Assembly: GCA_014859465.1 (NCBI GenBank)
Contig: JACUUF010000024.1
Location: 1 to 40,977 of the forward strand
Reading direction: 5' to 3'
From: Methyloprofundus sp.
Lineage (GTDB): Bacteria; Pseudomonadota; Gammaproteobacteria; Methylococcales; Methylomonadaceae
Length of the DNA: 40,977 bases
Shown: piece after piece, positions 26,710 through 37,059 of the stretch
How positions within the stretch are numbered: the stretch's first letter is position 1
Layout: each line of letters starts with the position of its first letter
Notes under the pieces: model-generated
What the model saw: the letters and a program-made list of their open reading frames with translations, nothing else
Database searches by the model: none
What the model was told of the DNA's origin: nothing
Program-made: the position numbers and the translations under genes

Positions 26710-28083
26710 ATGAATAATGGGGTGATTTTAAAAGCATTAGATAAACAGTTCTCCCTAAATAAGGAGACGGCTAAAGTTTTGGTTGTTGGTTTAGGTAAAA
26801 CGGGTTTGTCGGTGGCTTATTATTTACGTCAGTTAGGTATTCAGTTTGCGATTGTTGATAGTCGGGATAAACCACCATTTAATGATGATTTATTGGCTGA
26901 GATGCCTGATATTCCAGTATTTACTGGCGGCTTTGATGCGGCAGTGTTTGCTTTGGCGACGCATATTATTGTCAGTCCTGGCGTTTCTATGGAGGAGCCT
27001 CTGATTAAGCAAGCGCTGGCACGAGGCGTTTACTCTTTAAGTGATATAGATTTGTTTGCTTGTTCGGTAGATAAACCGATTGTTGCCATTACAGGTTCTA
27101 ATGGTAAAAGCACGGTAACAACCATGTTGGGTGCAATGGCTAAAGCGGCTGGGAAGCATACAGCGGTGGGTGGTAATTTAGGTACTCCAGCACTCGACTT
27201 GCTGGCTGATGACGTAGAGATTTATGTACTTGAGTTGTCTAGTTTTCAGTTAGAGCGAACCACTCAATTAAATGCAGTTGCAGCGACCCTACTTAATGTC
27301 TCAGCTGATCATTTAGATAGATATGTAAGTATGGCGGCTTATGCGGAACAAAAGCGCAAAGTCTACGGCGGCAATGGCGTAATGCTTTTTAATGCAGATG
27401 ATCCCGCAGTTATTGCAATGCGTGATGCAGGTAGAAATGCGTTAACTTTTGGTCTGCAACAAGAGGCTGATTACGCTGTTATTAGCATCCCAGAAGGTGA
27501 ATTTTTAGCATTGCATGGCCGGCCTATATTGGCAGTTAATGAGTTGTTGGTCGCTGGGATACATAATCAGGCTAATGCTTTGGCTGCATTAGCATTGGGT
27601 GGTGTATTAGGGTTGCCAGAAGCGGCAATGTGTGAGGCTTTACGTCACTATAAAGGCTTAAAGCATCGAATGCAGTTTGTCGCTAATATAGATGGAGTTA
27701 GTTGGGTCAATGACTCTAAAGCAACCAATGTAGGTGCGTGTATCGCAGCTTTGCAAGGCTTCAAAAATGCCGATGTTATTTTGATCGCTGGTGGTGAGGC
27801 AAAAGGCGCAGATATGAGCGAATTAGTGCCTATATTAAAAGAAAAAGTTAAGGCTTTACTGTTAATTGGTAAAGATGGCGTGCTGATTAAGCAAGCTGTG
27901 AATGATGCTGTGCCCGTATATGAACTGGGTACATTGAAAAAAGCGATTAAGAAAGCAGCAAAAATTGCTCAATCTGGTGATACCGTATTATTGTCGCCTG
28001 CTTGTGCGAGTTTGGATCAATTTTCTAATTACCAAGAAAGAGGCTCCGTGTTTATCAGCGAGGTAAAGGCTTTAGAAAAATGA
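26710..28083 (+). CDS. murD: UDP-MurNAc-L-Ala:D-Glu ligase MurD
   Basis: Adds D-glutamate to UDP-MurNAc-L-Ala. 457 residues. The UDP-binding N-terminal fold starts at VLVVGLGKTGLSVAYYL (about 23-39), the ATP loop TGSNGKST is at 128-135, LNVSADHLDRY follows, and NDSKATNVGA marks the C-terminal domain. About 20 residues precede the usual family start. The only in-frame ATG is the one at 26710 (a GTG a few codons later is possible), so the short extension may be real. It overlaps ftsW by 4 bases. Confidence 0.96.
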   Translation: MNNGVILKALDKQFSLNKETAKVLVVGLGKTGLSVAYYLRQLGIQFAIVDSRDKPPFNDDLLAEMPDIPVFTGGFDAAVFALATHIIVSPGVSMEEPLIKQALARGVYSLSDIDLFACSVDKPIVAITGSNGKSTVTTMLGAMAKAAGKHTAVGGNLGTPALDLLADDVEIYVLELSSFQLERTTQLNAVAATLLNVSADHLDRYVSMAAYAEQKRKVYGGNGVMLFNADDPAVIAMRDAGRNALTFGLQQEADYAVISIPEGEFLALHGRPILAVNELLVAGIHNQANALAALALGGVLGLPEAAMCEALRHYKGLKHRMQFVANIDGVSWVNDSKATNVGACIAALQGFKNADVILIAGGEAKGADMSELVPILKEKVKALLLIGKDGVLIKQAVNDAVPVYELGTLKKAIKKAAKIAQSGDTVLLSPACASLDQFSNYQERGSVFISEVKALEK

Positions 28084-29246
28084 ATATCAGTGAGCAGTTA
28101 GCAAAACTGGCGAATGCAAATATTTATTTTGATAAAACATTGGTGTTTGTTTGCGTAACGTTGGTTGTTTTTGGTTACCTTATGGTGTCTTCTGCTTCTT
28201 TGCATTTAGGCGCGAAGTTAACTGGGAATTTATTGCATTATCCTATGCGGCAATTGCTGCATATTGTTTTAGGTTTAGTGATTGGTTTTTGTGTTTGTTT
28301 GGTGCCTATGAGTTTTTGGGAGAAAACAGGGCCTGTCTTGTTTTTTGTCGGTTTAGTTTTATTGGTCGTGGTGTTAATCCCTGGGGTTGGTATAAAAGTG
28401 AATGGCAGTATGCGCTGGCTATCACTGCTAGGCATCAGAGTGCAAGTCTCAGAAATCATGAAACTTGTTGTCGTTATTTATATGGCTGGATTTGTGACAA
28501 GGCATCATGATTTTGTGCGTGAATCTGTTTATGGCTTAATTCGCCCGCTGTTATTGTTGTCTAGCGCTTGTGTTTTATTGTTATTCGAGCCAGATATGGG
28601 TTCTGCTGTGGTGATTGTTACTATTGCCATGGGGGTTATGTTTTTAAGTGGTGCGCGCTTGCAGCAATTTGTGGTCTTAATCTTTGGCATTATTGGTGTA
28701 GGTGTTTTAGCTATTGTGTATTCGGATTATCGTTCAGCAAGGGTGACTAGCTTTTTGCATCCTTGGGAGGATCCTTTTGGTAAAAGCTTTCAATTAGTGC
28801 AAGCTTTGATTTCCTTTGGTCGCGGTGAATGGACAGGAGTAGGCTTGGGTAGCGGGGTACAAAAACTTTTTTATTTACCCGAAGCACATACGGACTTTTT
28901 ATTTTCAGTGATTGCTGAGGAGATGGGTTTACTGGGTGTTGTGGGTGTCATTATCTTGTTTGCTTTGCTGGTATGGCGGGCCTTTGTGATTGCTGCACTG
29001 GCCGAGCAATTAAATGAGAAATTTTCCGCCTTTATTGCTTATGGCTTAGGTATTTGGTTTGCCTTCCAGTCTTTTGTCAATATGGGCGTCAATATGGGCG
29101 TGTTGCCTACTAAAGGCCTGACTTTACCGTTTATGAGTTATGGTGGCGGCAGTATGATTGTTATGTGTGCTGCAATGGCTCTGCTTTATAGAGTGTATAG
29201 TGACATGATTACTTTACAGAAAAATAAGGCATCTAGGCATGAGTAA
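28080..29246 (+). CDS. ftsW: Septal peptidoglycan glycosyltransferase FtsW
   Basis: SEDS-family membrane protein that polymerises lipid II at the division site in complex with FtsI. 388 residues with about ten hydrophobic segments. Visible signatures are the GIKVNGSMRWLSLLGIRVQ loop, LLLFEPDMGSAVVI with the conserved acidic residue, and GLGSGVQKLFYLPEAHTDFLFSVIAEE, whose SEDS aspartate is needed for catalysis in RodA/FtsW. GLTLPFMSYGGGSM closes the family set. The start overlaps the murD stop and the end overlaps murG by 8 bases. Confidence 0.96.
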   Translation: MNISEQLAKLANANIYFDKTLVFVCVTLVVFGYLMVSSASLHLGAKLTGNLLHYPMRQLLHIVLGLVIGFCVCLVPMSFWEKTGPVLFFVGLVLLVVVLIPGVGIKVNGSMRWLSLLGIRVQVSEIMKLVVVIYMAGFVTRHHDFVRESVYGLIRPLLLLSSACVLLLFEPDMGSAVVIVTIAMGVMFLSGARLQQFVVLIFGIIGVGVLAIVYSDYRSARVTSFLHPWEDPFGKSFQLVQALISFGRGEWTGVGLGSGVQKLFYLPEAHTDFLFSVIAEEMGLLGVVGVIILFALLVWRAFVIAALAEQLNEKFSAFIAYGLGIWFAFQSFVNMGVNMGVLPTKGLTLPFMSYGGGSMIVMCAAMALLYRVYSDMITLQKNKASRHE

Positions 29247-30294
29247 ACGTATCGTTATTATGGCAGGTGGAACCGGAGGGCATGTATTTCCTGCTCTTGC
29301 GGTGGCGCAATATTTAGCAGAGCAAGGCTGGCAAGTCAGCTGGATTGGTACGCATAAAGGCATGGAAAGTCGTGTTGTGCCTGCAAATAAGATTGAAATT
29401 GATTGGTTAACGGTTAATGGTTTGCGCGGTAAAGGTGTGTGGGCTTTGTTTAAGATGCCGCTAATGCTTATAAAATCTTGTTTGCAAGCGAGAAAGATTT
29501 TACAAGCCAGAAAGCCAGATGTTGTTTTAGGTATGGGGGGATTTGTTGCTGGGCCAGGTGGTTTAATGGCTAAATTGATGGGTATTCCTTTGCTGATTCA
29601 TGAGCAAAATCGAGTGCCCGGTACTACCAATCGCTTGTTATCGGCTATCGCGGATAAGGTGCTGCAGGCTTTTCCGGATAGTTTTGCAACGGCGAAATCG
29701 GCTATTTTTACGGGTAATCCCTTGCGCCAGACATTAACTCAACAGCGCAGTGAAAAAAAGCATTATTCTGACACATTACATATTTTAGTTATGGGTGGTA
29801 GTTTAGGCGCCCAGCGTTTAAATGAAGTGGTTCCTGAGGCGCTAGCTTTACTGGATAAGTCTATAGAGGTTAGGCATCAAACTGGTGCCGCAATGCGTCA
29901 GTTAGTAGCGCGGGCCTATCAAAATAAATCGCTAAAGGCACAAGTTACAGAATTTATTGACGATGTGCTTGATGCCTATACATGGGCTGATCTGGTGATT
30001 TGCCGTGCTGGAGCTATGACAATAAGTGAAGTTGCGGCCTTAGGTGTGCCTAGTATTTTAGTGCCTTACCCTTATGCGATAGATGATCATCAAACAGCCA
30101 ATGCACAGTATTTAGTGGCTTCAGGTGCAGGAATTTTAATTGCACAGCAACAGTTAACGGGGCCATTTTTGGCAGAACAAATTACACATTGCTCGACACG
30201 CTTAGCAGAAATGGCAAAAGCAGCACGACAAAGCGCAAAGTTGAATGCAACCGAGTTAGTCGCAGAGCAGTGCATGATAGAGGCGGTAGCATGA
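29239..30294 (+). CDS. murG: Lipid II synthase MurG
   Basis: Membrane-associated GT-B glycosyltransferase that adds GlcNAc to lipid I to form lipid II. 351 residues. The N-terminal glycine loop [16 protein letters not shown] and the second loop [12 protein letters not shown] bind the lipid-linked acceptor side. [19 protein letters not shown] and [22 protein letters not shown] form the UDP-GlcNAc site. Its last bases overlap the murC start (ATGA). Confidence 0.97.
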   Translation: MSKRIVIMAGGTGGHVFPALAVAQYLAEQGWQVSWIGTHKGMESRVVPANKIEIDWLTVNGLRGKGVWALFKMPLMLIKSCLQARKILQARKPDVVLGMGGFVAGPGGLMAKLMGIPLLIHEQNRVPGTTNRLLSAIADKVLQAFPDSFATAKSAIFTGNPLRQTLTQQRSEKKHYSDTLHILVMGGSLGAQRLNEVVPEALALLDKSIEVRHQTGAAMRQLVARAYQNKSLKAQVTEFIDDVLDAYTWADLVICRAGAMTISEVAALGVPSILVPYPYAIDDHQTANAQYLVASGAGILIAQQQLTGPFLAEQITHCSTRLAEMAKAARQSAKLNATELVAEQCMIEAVA

Positions 30295-31727
30295 ACAATT
30301 CAATTGATCAGATTATTCGGGAACGTTTAACAAACATGCGTAAAGTCCATTTTGTCGGTGTCGGTGGCACAGGCATGAGTGGTATTGCAGAGGTCTTATC
30401 TAATTTGGGTTGTGAAGTTTCTGGTTCAGATATAAAAGAAAGTCTTGTGACTGATCGGTTAAGAGCTGTGGGTGTTACTGTTTTTATTGGTCATGACGCG
30501 AAAAATGTTGCGGATGTCGATGTGCTGGTGACTTCGACAGCGGTGAATAAGCAAAACGTAGAAGTAAAGTATGCTTACGAAAATCGTATTCCGGTGATTC
30601 CGCGTGCAGAAATGCTAGCCGAATTGATGCGCTTTCGCTTTGGTATTGCAGTGGCGGGCACGCATGGTAAAACAACGACGACCAGTTTAGTCGCAAGTAT
30701 TTTGGCGAAAGCTGATTTAGATCCTACTTTTGTCATCGGTGGTCGTTTAAATAGTGCAGGAACGAATGCTCAACTAGGTCAAGGTCAGTATTTGGTCGCT
30801 GAAGCGGATGAGAGTGATGCCTCTTTTTTACACCTACAACCGATTATTGCGGTGATCACTAATATTGATCAGGATCATATGGAGACCTATGAGGGGAGCT
30901 TTAAGCGATTAAAGGACACCTTTATCGAGTTTTTATATCATATCCCTTTTTATGGCTTAGCGGTTCTGTGTATAGATGATCAAGGTGTGCGTGAAATTTT
31001 ACCGCAACTCTCTAAACCTATGCGAACTTATGGCGTATGTGCTGAGGCTGATGCGCATATTTTTGATGTTAAACAGCAAGGTATGTGCACTACTTTTACT
31101 GTTAGGCGCTGGGGGGAGCATAAAGATTTAACCGTTACCTTAAATATGCCAGGTTGGCATAATATGTTAAATGCTGTTGCTGCGATTACTGTAGCCACGG
31201 AATTAAATGTTAATGATGCCGCAATCATTGAAAGTTTAGCTAATTTTAAAGGTGTTGGTCGCCGGTTTCAGTTAAATGGTGAGCTAAAACTAGCGCAAGG
31301 TTCTGTTACTTTAGTTGATGATTATGGGCATCATCCTAGAGAAGTTGCGGCAACTTTAGAGGCGTTAAAGCAAGCTTGGCCTGATAGACGTTCGGTGGTC
31401 GTGTTTCAACCGCATCGTTACTCTCGAACTAGAGATTTATTTGAAGATTTTGTTAATACCCTATCAAGTGCTGATGTACTGATTTTATTGGAAGTTTATG
31501 CCGCAGGTGAAGAGCCAATAAATGGTGCAGATGGTCGTGCATTAACGCGAGCTATTCGTATTAGAGGGCAAGTTGATCCTGTATTTGTGGAAAATATTGA
31601 AGATTTAGCGAGTATTTTGGCAGGTATTATTCAGGCTAATGATGTCTTGCTGACCATGGGCGCAGGTAATGTTGGGCATCTTGCTACGCAGCTACCACAG
31701 CAGATAGCTGAGTTATTGGTGCAATGA
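30291..31727 (+). CDS. murC: UDP-MurNAc:L-Ala ligase MurC
   Basis: Adds the first amino acid, L-alanine, to UDP-MurNAc. 478 residues from the ATG at 30291. Key parts are the UDP loop [17 protein letters not shown] (20-36), the ATP loop GTHGKTT (123-129), and [14 protein letters not shown] with [14 protein letters not shown] in the C-terminal domain. The frame stays open 102 bp upstream, but that extension lies inside murG and is unlike MurC. Overlap with murG and murB is 4 bases each. Confidence 0.97.
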   Translation: MNNSIDQIIRERLTNMRKVHFVGVGGTGMSGIAEVLSNLGCEVSGSDIKESLVTDRLRAVGVTVFIGHDAKNVADVDVLVTSTAVNKQNVEVKYAYENRIPVIPRAEMLAELMRFRFGIAVAGTHGKTTTTSLVASILAKADLDPTFVIGGRLNSAGTNAQLGQGQYLVAEADESDASFLHLQPIIAVITNIDQDHMETYEGSFKRLKDTFIEFLYHIPFYGLAVLCIDDQGVREILPQLSKPMRTYGVCAEADAHIFDVKQQGMCTTFTVRRWGEHKDLTVTLNMPGWHNMLNAVAAITVATELNVNDAAIIESLANFKGVGRRFQLNGELKLAQGSVTLVDDYGHHPREVAATLEALKQAWPDRRSVVVFQPHRYSRTRDLFEDFVNTLSSADVLILLEVYAAGEEPINGADGRALTRAIRIRGQVDPVFVENIEDLASILAGIIQANDVLLTMGAGNVGHLATQLPQQIAELLVQ

Positions 31728-32620
31728 ATCAGTTAAGTCAATCGTTTAATGGGCAACTATTAGAGCGTGAGTCATTAGCGAAATATACTAGCTGGCGCGT
31801 GGGTGGTGAGGCAGAAAGATTATATCTACCGGTTGATAAACAAGACTTGCAATTGTTTTTAGCTAGTTTAACTGATAACGAACCTGTCCTTTTGTTGGGC
31901 TTGGGCAGTAATGTGTTGATTCGTGATGGCGGCCTCAAGGGTACGGTAATCAACACCAAAGGCAAAGTAAAGCAAATGTACTTGCTAGATGAGGTGCGTG
32001 TTTATGTCGAATGTGGTGTGCCTTGTGCTCATGTAGCACGTTTTTGTTCTGAACATCGCTTATCGGGTGCTGAGTTTTTGGCTGGTATACCTGGCACTAT
32101 GGGGGGGGCATTGAAAATGAATGCCGGCGCTTTTGGTGCTGACACGTGGAGCTTGGTTGAAAGTGTTGAAATGATATCTCGTGGTGGCACAATAAGTTCG
32201 CGCGGTGCTCATGAATTTGAGGTTGGTTATCGTGCGGTCAACGGGGTAAATAATGCATTTTTTTTATCCGCCATTTTAAGGTTAAGTGCTGATATTGATT
32301 TGGCTGGACAAGATAAGATAAAGAGGCTATTGGCACAAAGAGCTGCGACTCAGCCGACAAACTTACCAACCTGTGGTTCTGTCTTCAAGAACCCTGAGCA
32401 TGATTTTGCAGCACGATTAATCGAGGCGAGTGGCTTAAAATCGTATGTCATTGGAGGTGCCGTTGTTTCGGAAAAGCATGCTAATTTTATTGTTAATACA
32501 GGAACCGCCACGGCGTTAGATATCGAGCAGTTAATTGGCTATGTAAAAAGCGAAGTTTCTAGGCAGCAAGGGGTCGAGTTACAGACAGAAGTTTGTATAA
32601 TAGGGGATAAATTGGCATGA
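31724..32620 (+). CDS. murB: UDP-N-acetylenolpyruvoylglucosamine reductase MurB
   Basis: FAD/NADPH enzyme that reduces the MurA product to UDP-MurNAc. At 298 residues it is the shorter type II form, lacking the loop insert of the E. coli enzyme. FAD-binding blocks are [33 protein letters not shown] and [21 protein letters not shown]. The catalytic serine is S219 (TCGSVFKNP) and the C-terminal glutamate is E289 in QTEVCIIG. Together with murA far to the left, both UDP-MurNAc steps are in this window. Confidence 0.96.
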   Translation: MNQLSQSFNGQLLERESLAKYTSWRVGGEAERLYLPVDKQDLQLFLASLTDNEPVLLLGLGSNVLIRDGGLKGTVINTKGKVKQMYLLDEVRVYVECGVPCAHVARFCSEHRLSGAEFLAGIPGTMGGALKMNAGAFGADTWSLVESVEMISRGGTISSRGAHEFEVGYRAVNGVNNAFFLSAILRLSADIDLAGQDKIKRLLAQRAATQPTNLPTCGSVFKNPEHDFAARLIEASGLKSYVIGGAVVSEKHANFIVNTGTATALDIEQLIGYVKSEVSRQQGVELQTEVCIIGDKLA

Positions 32621-33549
32621 AATCTGTTGCGTTAAAAGATGCCAAAGATTTTGGACGTGTTGCCGTGTTAATGGGCGGCACCGCCGCCGAAAGAGGCATT
32701 TCTTTAAGCAGTGGCAACGCAGTGTATCAAGCTTTATTAAATAATAAAGTAGATGCCCATGTGATTGATGTAAAAACCAATGCTTTAGAAGCTTTGAGTG
32801 GCGCCTCTTTTGATCGCGTGTTTAATATCATACATGGGCGTGGTGGTGAAGATGGCGTGTTGCAAGCTTTACTGCAGACCTTGGGGATACCTTATACAGG
32901 TAGTGGAGTTCTGGCTTCTGCTTTAAGCATGGATAAGTTGCGTACTAAGCTGTGTTGGCAGGGGGCAGGCTTACCGACGCCAAAATGGGTATTATTGCAA
33001 AACGAACGTGATATTAAGCGCTGTATAGATGCGTTAGGTTTCCCCGTTATTGTTAAGCCAGCCCAAGAAGGATCTAGTTTAGGCATGAGTAGGGCGGAAA
33101 CTAAACAGGAGTTGCTTGATGCCTGGAAAGCTGCAGCCGAATATCAGTGTGATGTTTATGCTGAAGCATGGGTTAAAGGTAAAGAGTATACGGTTGGTAT
33201 TTTAAAGGGCGAAGGGTTGCCTGTTATTCGCTTGCAAACGCCTAATGCGTTTTATGATTTTGATGCTAAGTATCGAGCTAATACAACGCAGTACCATTGT
33301 CCAGCAGGCTTGAGCGATGCCCTTGAAGCTGAACTGATTCGCTTGTCCTTAGAGGCTTGTGCTGTGCTGGGCGTGACTGGTTGGGGGCGTGTCGATGTGT
33401 TTATTGATGAGCAAGGGCAAGCTCAGTTAATTGAGGTGAATACTGTCCCTGGTATGACGGATCATAGCTTGGTACCCATGGCGGCGAAAGCCAAAGGATT
33501 GAGTTTTGAACAGTTAGTGTGGCGTATTTTAGAAACGAGTTTTAAATGA
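32617..33549 (+). CDS. ddl: D-alanine-D-alanine ligase Ddl
   Basis: ATP-grasp enzyme that makes D-Ala-D-Ala for MurF. 310 residues, like E. coli DdlB. Signatures are MGGTAAERGISLSSGN at the start, IIHGRGGEDGVLQALLQ, the PYTGSGVLASALSMDK loop, PVIVKPAQEGSSLGMS (ATP-binding lysine), and the metal-binding end LIEVNTVPGMTDHSLVP. The conserved serine/tyrosine pattern is that of dipeptide (not D-lactate) ligases by eye. It overlaps murB and ftsQ by 4 bases each. Confidence 0.96.
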   Translation: MKSVALKDAKDFGRVAVLMGGTAAERGISLSSGNAVYQALLNNKVDAHVIDVKTNALEALSGASFDRVFNIIHGRGGEDGVLQALLQTLGIPYTGSGVLASALSMDKLRTKLCWQGAGLPTPKWVLLQNERDIKRCIDALGFPVIVKPAQEGSSLGMSRAETKQELLDAWKAAAEYQCDVYAEAWVKGKEYTVGILKGEGLPVIRLQTPNAFYDFDAKYRANTTQYHCPAGLSDALEAELIRLSLEACAVLGVTGWGRVDVFIDEQGQAQLIEVNTVPGMTDHSLVPMAAKAKGLSFEQLVWRILETSFK

Positions 33550-34262
33550 TCGCTTGGCGAGCACAGATAAAAATCGCTGTGGGCGCATTAATAGTGGCGG
33601 TTAGCATGCTCGTTTGGCCATTATTACAGGACATGATAAAAGAAGCGAGGCCGATAAGACATGTCGGCGTTGAAGGGGAGTTCCAATACATTAGTAAAGA
33701 AGATATACAAAGCAAGATAATCCCCTTGATTCAAGATGGCTATTTTGCAATTGATTTACAAGAAATACAGCAAGCGGTAATGAGTTTGCCATGGGCAGAA
33801 AAGGTTCAGGTACAGCGGATTTGGCCTGATGGTGTTAAGCTGAAGCTATATGAGCAAAAACCCGTAGTGCGTTGGCAAACGGACGGTTTATTAAATGTTC
33901 GTGGCGAGGTTTTTAAACCATTAAATATAGACGAATTTAAGTTTTTGCCGGCGTTATATGGTCCTGCAGAGCAACGGCAGCAACTACTGGAAATCATGTA
34001 TGGCTTGAGAGTTAGTCTTATGGATCAAGGTTTGCGCTTAACAGAATTTCGAGTGAGTAATCGACAATCTTGGTTGTTAGTAATGGAAAATGGCATGACA
34101 GTGCAGTTAGGTAGGTTTGAGCCATTGAATAAACTGACATTGCTGCTCAAAGCCTTTGTTGTATCAGGCAGTGAGTTGGTGAATAAGATGGCTTATGTGG
34201 ATATGCGTTATCCAAATGGCTATGCCGTGCGGTGGCGAGAAAATGAACAGATCAGATGGTAA
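33546..34262 (+). CDS. ftsQ: Cell division protein FtsQ
   Basis: Bitopic divisome scaffold that recruits FtsL-FtsB and the FtsWI synthase. 238 residues: a very short cytoplasmic end, one transmembrane helix (about 9-28, IAVGALIVAVSMLVWPLLQD), a POTRA domain (about 35-105, beginning IRHVGVEGEFQYISKEDIQ), and a beta domain ending in AYVDMRYPNGYAVRWRE, the typical FtsQ close. PWAEKVQVQRIWPDGVKLKLYEQKPVVRW is also characteristic. The first gap wider than a few bases since the mraZ-rsmH-ftsL region (71 bp) follows it before ftsA. Confidence 0.94.
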   Translation: MIAWRAQIKIAVGALIVAVSMLVWPLLQDMIKEARPIRHVGVEGEFQYISKEDIQSKIIPLIQDGYFAIDLQEIQQAVMSLPWAEKVQVQRIWPDGVKLKLYEQKPVVRWQTDGLLNVRGEVFKPLNIDEFKFLPALYGPAEQRQQLLEIMYGLRVSLMDQGLRLTEFRVSNRQSWLLVMENGMTVQLGRFEPLNKLTLLLKAFVVSGSELVNKMAYVDMRYPNGYAVRWRENEQIRW

Positions 34263-34333
34263 GTTATTGAGAATTAAGGATTTAAAGGGTAAGGGCAATC
34301 TGGCTCTTAAAAGCAGCGTGAAAGGCAAAAGTA

Positions 34334-35560
34334 ATGGCAAAAAAAACAGATCGTAATTTAATTGTAGGCTTAGATATTGGAACATCTAAAGTCGCGGCTA
34401 TCGTTGGCGAAATAAATGATGCCGGTGAGGTTGAAGTGATCGGTATTGGCTCAACGCCTTCGCGTGGATTAAAAAAAGGCGTAGTGATTAACCTAGAGTC
34501 GACTGTCAATTCAATTCAGCGAGCAGTGGAGGAAGCTGAGTTAATGGCGGGCTGTGAGATTACGTCTGTGTATGCGGGGATTGCAGGAAGCCATATTAAG
34601 AGTTTAAATTCTCATGGAATTGTCGCGATTAGAGATAAGGAGGTGTCGCAATATGATATTAACCGTGTTATTGATTCAGCTCGTGCTGTTGCTATTCCTG
34701 CCGATCAGAAAATACTGCATATATTACCGCAAGAATTTATTATCGATATGCAGGAGGGGATTAAAGAGCCTATCGGTATGTCAGGTATACGCCTAGAAGC
34801 AAAAGTGCATATGGTAACGGGTAGTGTCAGCGCCGCGCAGAATATTATTAAGTGTATACGTCGTTGCCAATTAGATGTTGATGATATCGTTTTAGAGCAG
34901 CTAGCTTCTTGTGCTTCAGTCTTGACTGAAGATGAAAAAGAGCTAGGTGTATGTCTTATCGACATAGGGGGGGGCACAACAGATATTGCTATTTTTTCGC
35001 GTGGCGCGATTAAGCATACGGCGGTGATTCCTATTGCCGGAGATCAGGTTACTAATGATGTTGCCGTAGCTTTACGCACGCCTACGCAAAATGCTGAAGA
35101 AATTAAGCTATTGCATGCTTGTGCTTTAACGCAATTGGCAGATGTTAATGAAATGATTGATGTGCCAAGTATTGGTGATCGGCCATCACGTAAAATTTCA
35201 AAACAAAATTTAGCGGAAATTATTGAGCCGCGCTATGAAGAGTTAATGCTTTTAGTGCAGGCTGAATTGCGCCGTAGTGGTTATGAAGGCTTGATTGCCG
35301 CCGGTATGGTTTTGACCGGTGGTAGCTCTAAGGTGGCAGGGCTTGTTGAGTTGGCTGAGGAGATTTTTCATATGCCAGTGCGTTTAGGGTTTCCACAACA
35401 TGTCTCGGGTTTGACCGATGTTGTGCAAAACCCAATTTATTCAACTGGTGTTGGCTTATTGATTTATGGGAGAGATCACTTTCTAAGTAACGAGCAGTTG
35501 TTGGAGACGAATGAAGGTATCTTTTCAAGAATGAAAAGTTGGTTTCAAAATAATTTTTAA
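34334..35560 (+). CDS. ftsA: Cell division protein FtsA
   Basis: Actin-like ATPase that tethers FtsZ filaments to the inner membrane and signals to the septal synthases. 408 residues. The phosphate-1 motif is GLDIGTSKVAAIVGE (about 13-27) and the phosphate-2 region is CLIDIGGGTTDIAIF. The adenosine motif is MVLTGGSSKVAG. A C-terminal amphipathic helix (IFSRMKSWFQNNF) provides membrane targeting. AAAGG lies about 10 bp before the ATG. ftsZ starts 23 bp after the stop. Confidence 0.97.
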   Translation: MAKKTDRNLIVGLDIGTSKVAAIVGEINDAGEVEVIGIGSTPSRGLKKGVVINLESTVNSIQRAVEEAELMAGCEITSVYAGIAGSHIKSLNSHGIVAIRDKEVSQYDINRVIDSARAVAIPADQKILHILPQEFIIDMQEGIKEPIGMSGIRLEAKVHMVTGSVSAAQNIIKCIRRCQLDVDDIVLEQLASCASVLTEDEKELGVCLIDIGGGTTDIAIFSRGAIKHTAVIPIAGDQVTNDVAVALRTPTQNAEEIKLLHACALTQLADVNEMIDVPSIGDRPSRKISKQNLAEIIEPRYEELMLLVQAELRRSGYEGLIAAGMVLTGGSSKVAGLVELAEEIFHMPVRLGFPQHVSGLTDVVQNPIYSTGVGLLIYGRDHFLSNEQLLETNEGIFSRMKSWFQNNF

Positions 35561-35583
35561 ATAATGTTTATTGGGCAAGCATC

Positions 35584-36741
35584 ATGAAATATGAATTAAT
35601 GGATTTAGGTTTGGAGAATGCGGTTATTAAGGTTATCGGTGTCGGTGGCGGTGGCGGTAATGCTGTTAATCATATGGTGAATAGTCATTTTGATGGCGTT
35701 GAATTTATTTGTGCCAATACCGATGCGCAAGCATTACGCCGTTTAAAGGTTGACAGTGTTATTCAGTTAGGCGCTGAGTTAACCAGGGGCTTAGGGGCTG
35801 GGACAAATCCAGATATCGGTAGAGAGGCGGCTGAAGAGAATAAGGAGGTTATTCGCGATGTTTTGGAGGGCGCGAATATGTTGTTTTTGACAGCAGGAAT
35901 GGGCGGGGGGACAGGTACGGGTGCTATTCCCGTTATTGCACAAATTGCTAAAGAAATGAATATCTTAACGGTTGCTGTAGTTACTAAGCCATTTGATTTT
36001 GAAGGCAAAAAGAAAAAAGACGTCGCTGAACTGGGTATAATTGAACTGGAGAAATATGTTGATTCGTTAATTATTATTCCTAATCAAAAGCTGTTGCCTG
36101 TATTAGGTGCCAATGTTTCCATGATGAAAGCATTTTCAGCGGCCAATGATGTCTTACTTGATGCTGTGCAAGGTATTACTGAGCTCATTACCCACCCAGG
36201 TATGATTAATGTTGATTTTGCTGATGTTAAAACTGTCATGTCAGGCATGGGGGCGGCGATTATGGGAACGGGTGTTGCTAGTGGCGAAAATAGAGCAAGA
36301 ATGGCGGCTGAGAAAGCGATTTCTTGTCCTTTATTGGAAGATATTAACTTGCAAGGTGCGCGTGGAATCTTGGTAAATATTACGGCCTCTGATATGGGCA
36401 TTGCCGAGTTTGATGAGGTCGGTAATATTGTCCATAGCTTCGCATCGGATGAGGCTATTATTAAGATTGGTACCGCTATTGATGAGAGTTTGGGTGATGA
36501 AATTAAAGTAACCGTAGTTGCAACCGGGATGGGTGGTCAAAAAGCAGCGAGTGCGCCGGTGAAATTAGTTCCTCCCAGTATTGCGACTGCAGGTAATGAC
36601 TATTCTAATTTAGATACGCCATCTGTTGGTCGTAAACATGCCGCTGATGGTAGAGAAACGCGTTTTGGTGTGCAGCCTAAAAATAGCTCGGATATGGATT
36701 ATTTAGATATCCCCGCTTTTTTAAGACGCCAAGCTGATTAA
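35584..36741 (+). CDS. ftsZ: Cell division GTPase FtsZ
   Basis: Tubulin homologue that assembles the Z-ring. 385 residues. The first nucleotide loop is VGGGGGNAVNHM (about 20-31) and the tubulin signature GGGTGTG is at 107-113. The T7-loop region includes NVDFADVKTVM, whose aspartates activate GTP hydrolysis of the next subunit. A variable linker (about 320-370) leads to the conserved tail DYLDIPAFLRRQAD, which binds FtsA and ZipA. A possible hairpin terminator lies 14-65 bp after the stop, so lpxC may have its own promoter. Confidence 0.98.
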   Translation: MKYELMDLGLENAVIKVIGVGGGGGNAVNHMVNSHFDGVEFICANTDAQALRRLKVDSVIQLGAELTRGLGAGTNPDIGREAAEENKEVIRDVLEGANMLFLTAGMGGGTGTGAIPVIAQIAKEMNILTVAVVTKPFDFEGKKKKDVAELGIIELEKYVDSLIIIPNQKLLPVLGANVSMMKAFSAANDVLLDAVQGITELITHPGMINVDFADVKTVMSGMGAAIMGTGVASGENRARMAAEKAISCPLLEDINLQGARGILVNITASDMGIAEFDEVGNIVHSFASDEAIIKIGTAIDESLGDEIKVTVVATGMGGQKAASAPVKLVPPSIATAGNDYSNLDTPSVGRKHAADGRETRFGVQPKNSSDMDYLDIPAFLRRQAD

Positions 36742-36754
36742 TTTTCAGTAAAGT

Positions 36755-36806
36755 TATCTAGCGTACTGTTAAGATCTCTCTCCTAGCATGCGCTAGATAC
36801 TTTTTT
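36755..36806 (+). terminator. Possible terminator after ftsZ
   Basis: TATCTAGCG (36755-36763) pairs with CGCTAGATA (36791-36799) across a 27-nt loop, and CTTTTTT follows. A competing inner hairpin (CTAGC-ATGC-GCTAG) is possible. The large loop makes this a weaker candidate than the other two terminators. Confidence 0.45.
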
Positions 36807-37040
36807 ACGCTTAAAAGTGCAATATTAATTAAAATACTCAGTCGTGTGTTTTTAGGTGTAAATAAAGCTCTCAAAAAGAAACACGTCTAAAAATATACGA
36901 AAAAGATTCATTATTTCGCGCCCCTTATTTTCTTCTTATGGAACGAGAATGAAATACTATCTGTACAGTGCAGTATCGGTGTGATTTTTTTTTATTATGT
37001 TTCTCGCGCTCCCAACAGGTAATAGAGAGGTGTAGTAGCT

Positions 37041-37059
37041 AAGCTTATTTAATAAGCTT
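37041..37059 (+). promoter_or_regulatory. Hyphenated palindrome in the lpxC leader
   Basis: AAGCTTATT (37041-37049), one T, AATAAGCTT (37051-37059): a 19-bp near-perfect palindrome ending 14 bp before the lpxC ATG and 1-6 bp before the candidate Shine-Dalgarno sequences (TTAGG 37061-37065, TAAGG 37066-37070). It may act as a DNA operator or as an RNA hairpin influencing ribosome access. Confidence 0.5.

Noticed and set aside
30189-30290. 102-bp upstream extension of murC
   Set aside because: It lies wholly inside murG in another frame; the ATG at 30291 overlaps the murG stop as is usual in this cluster.
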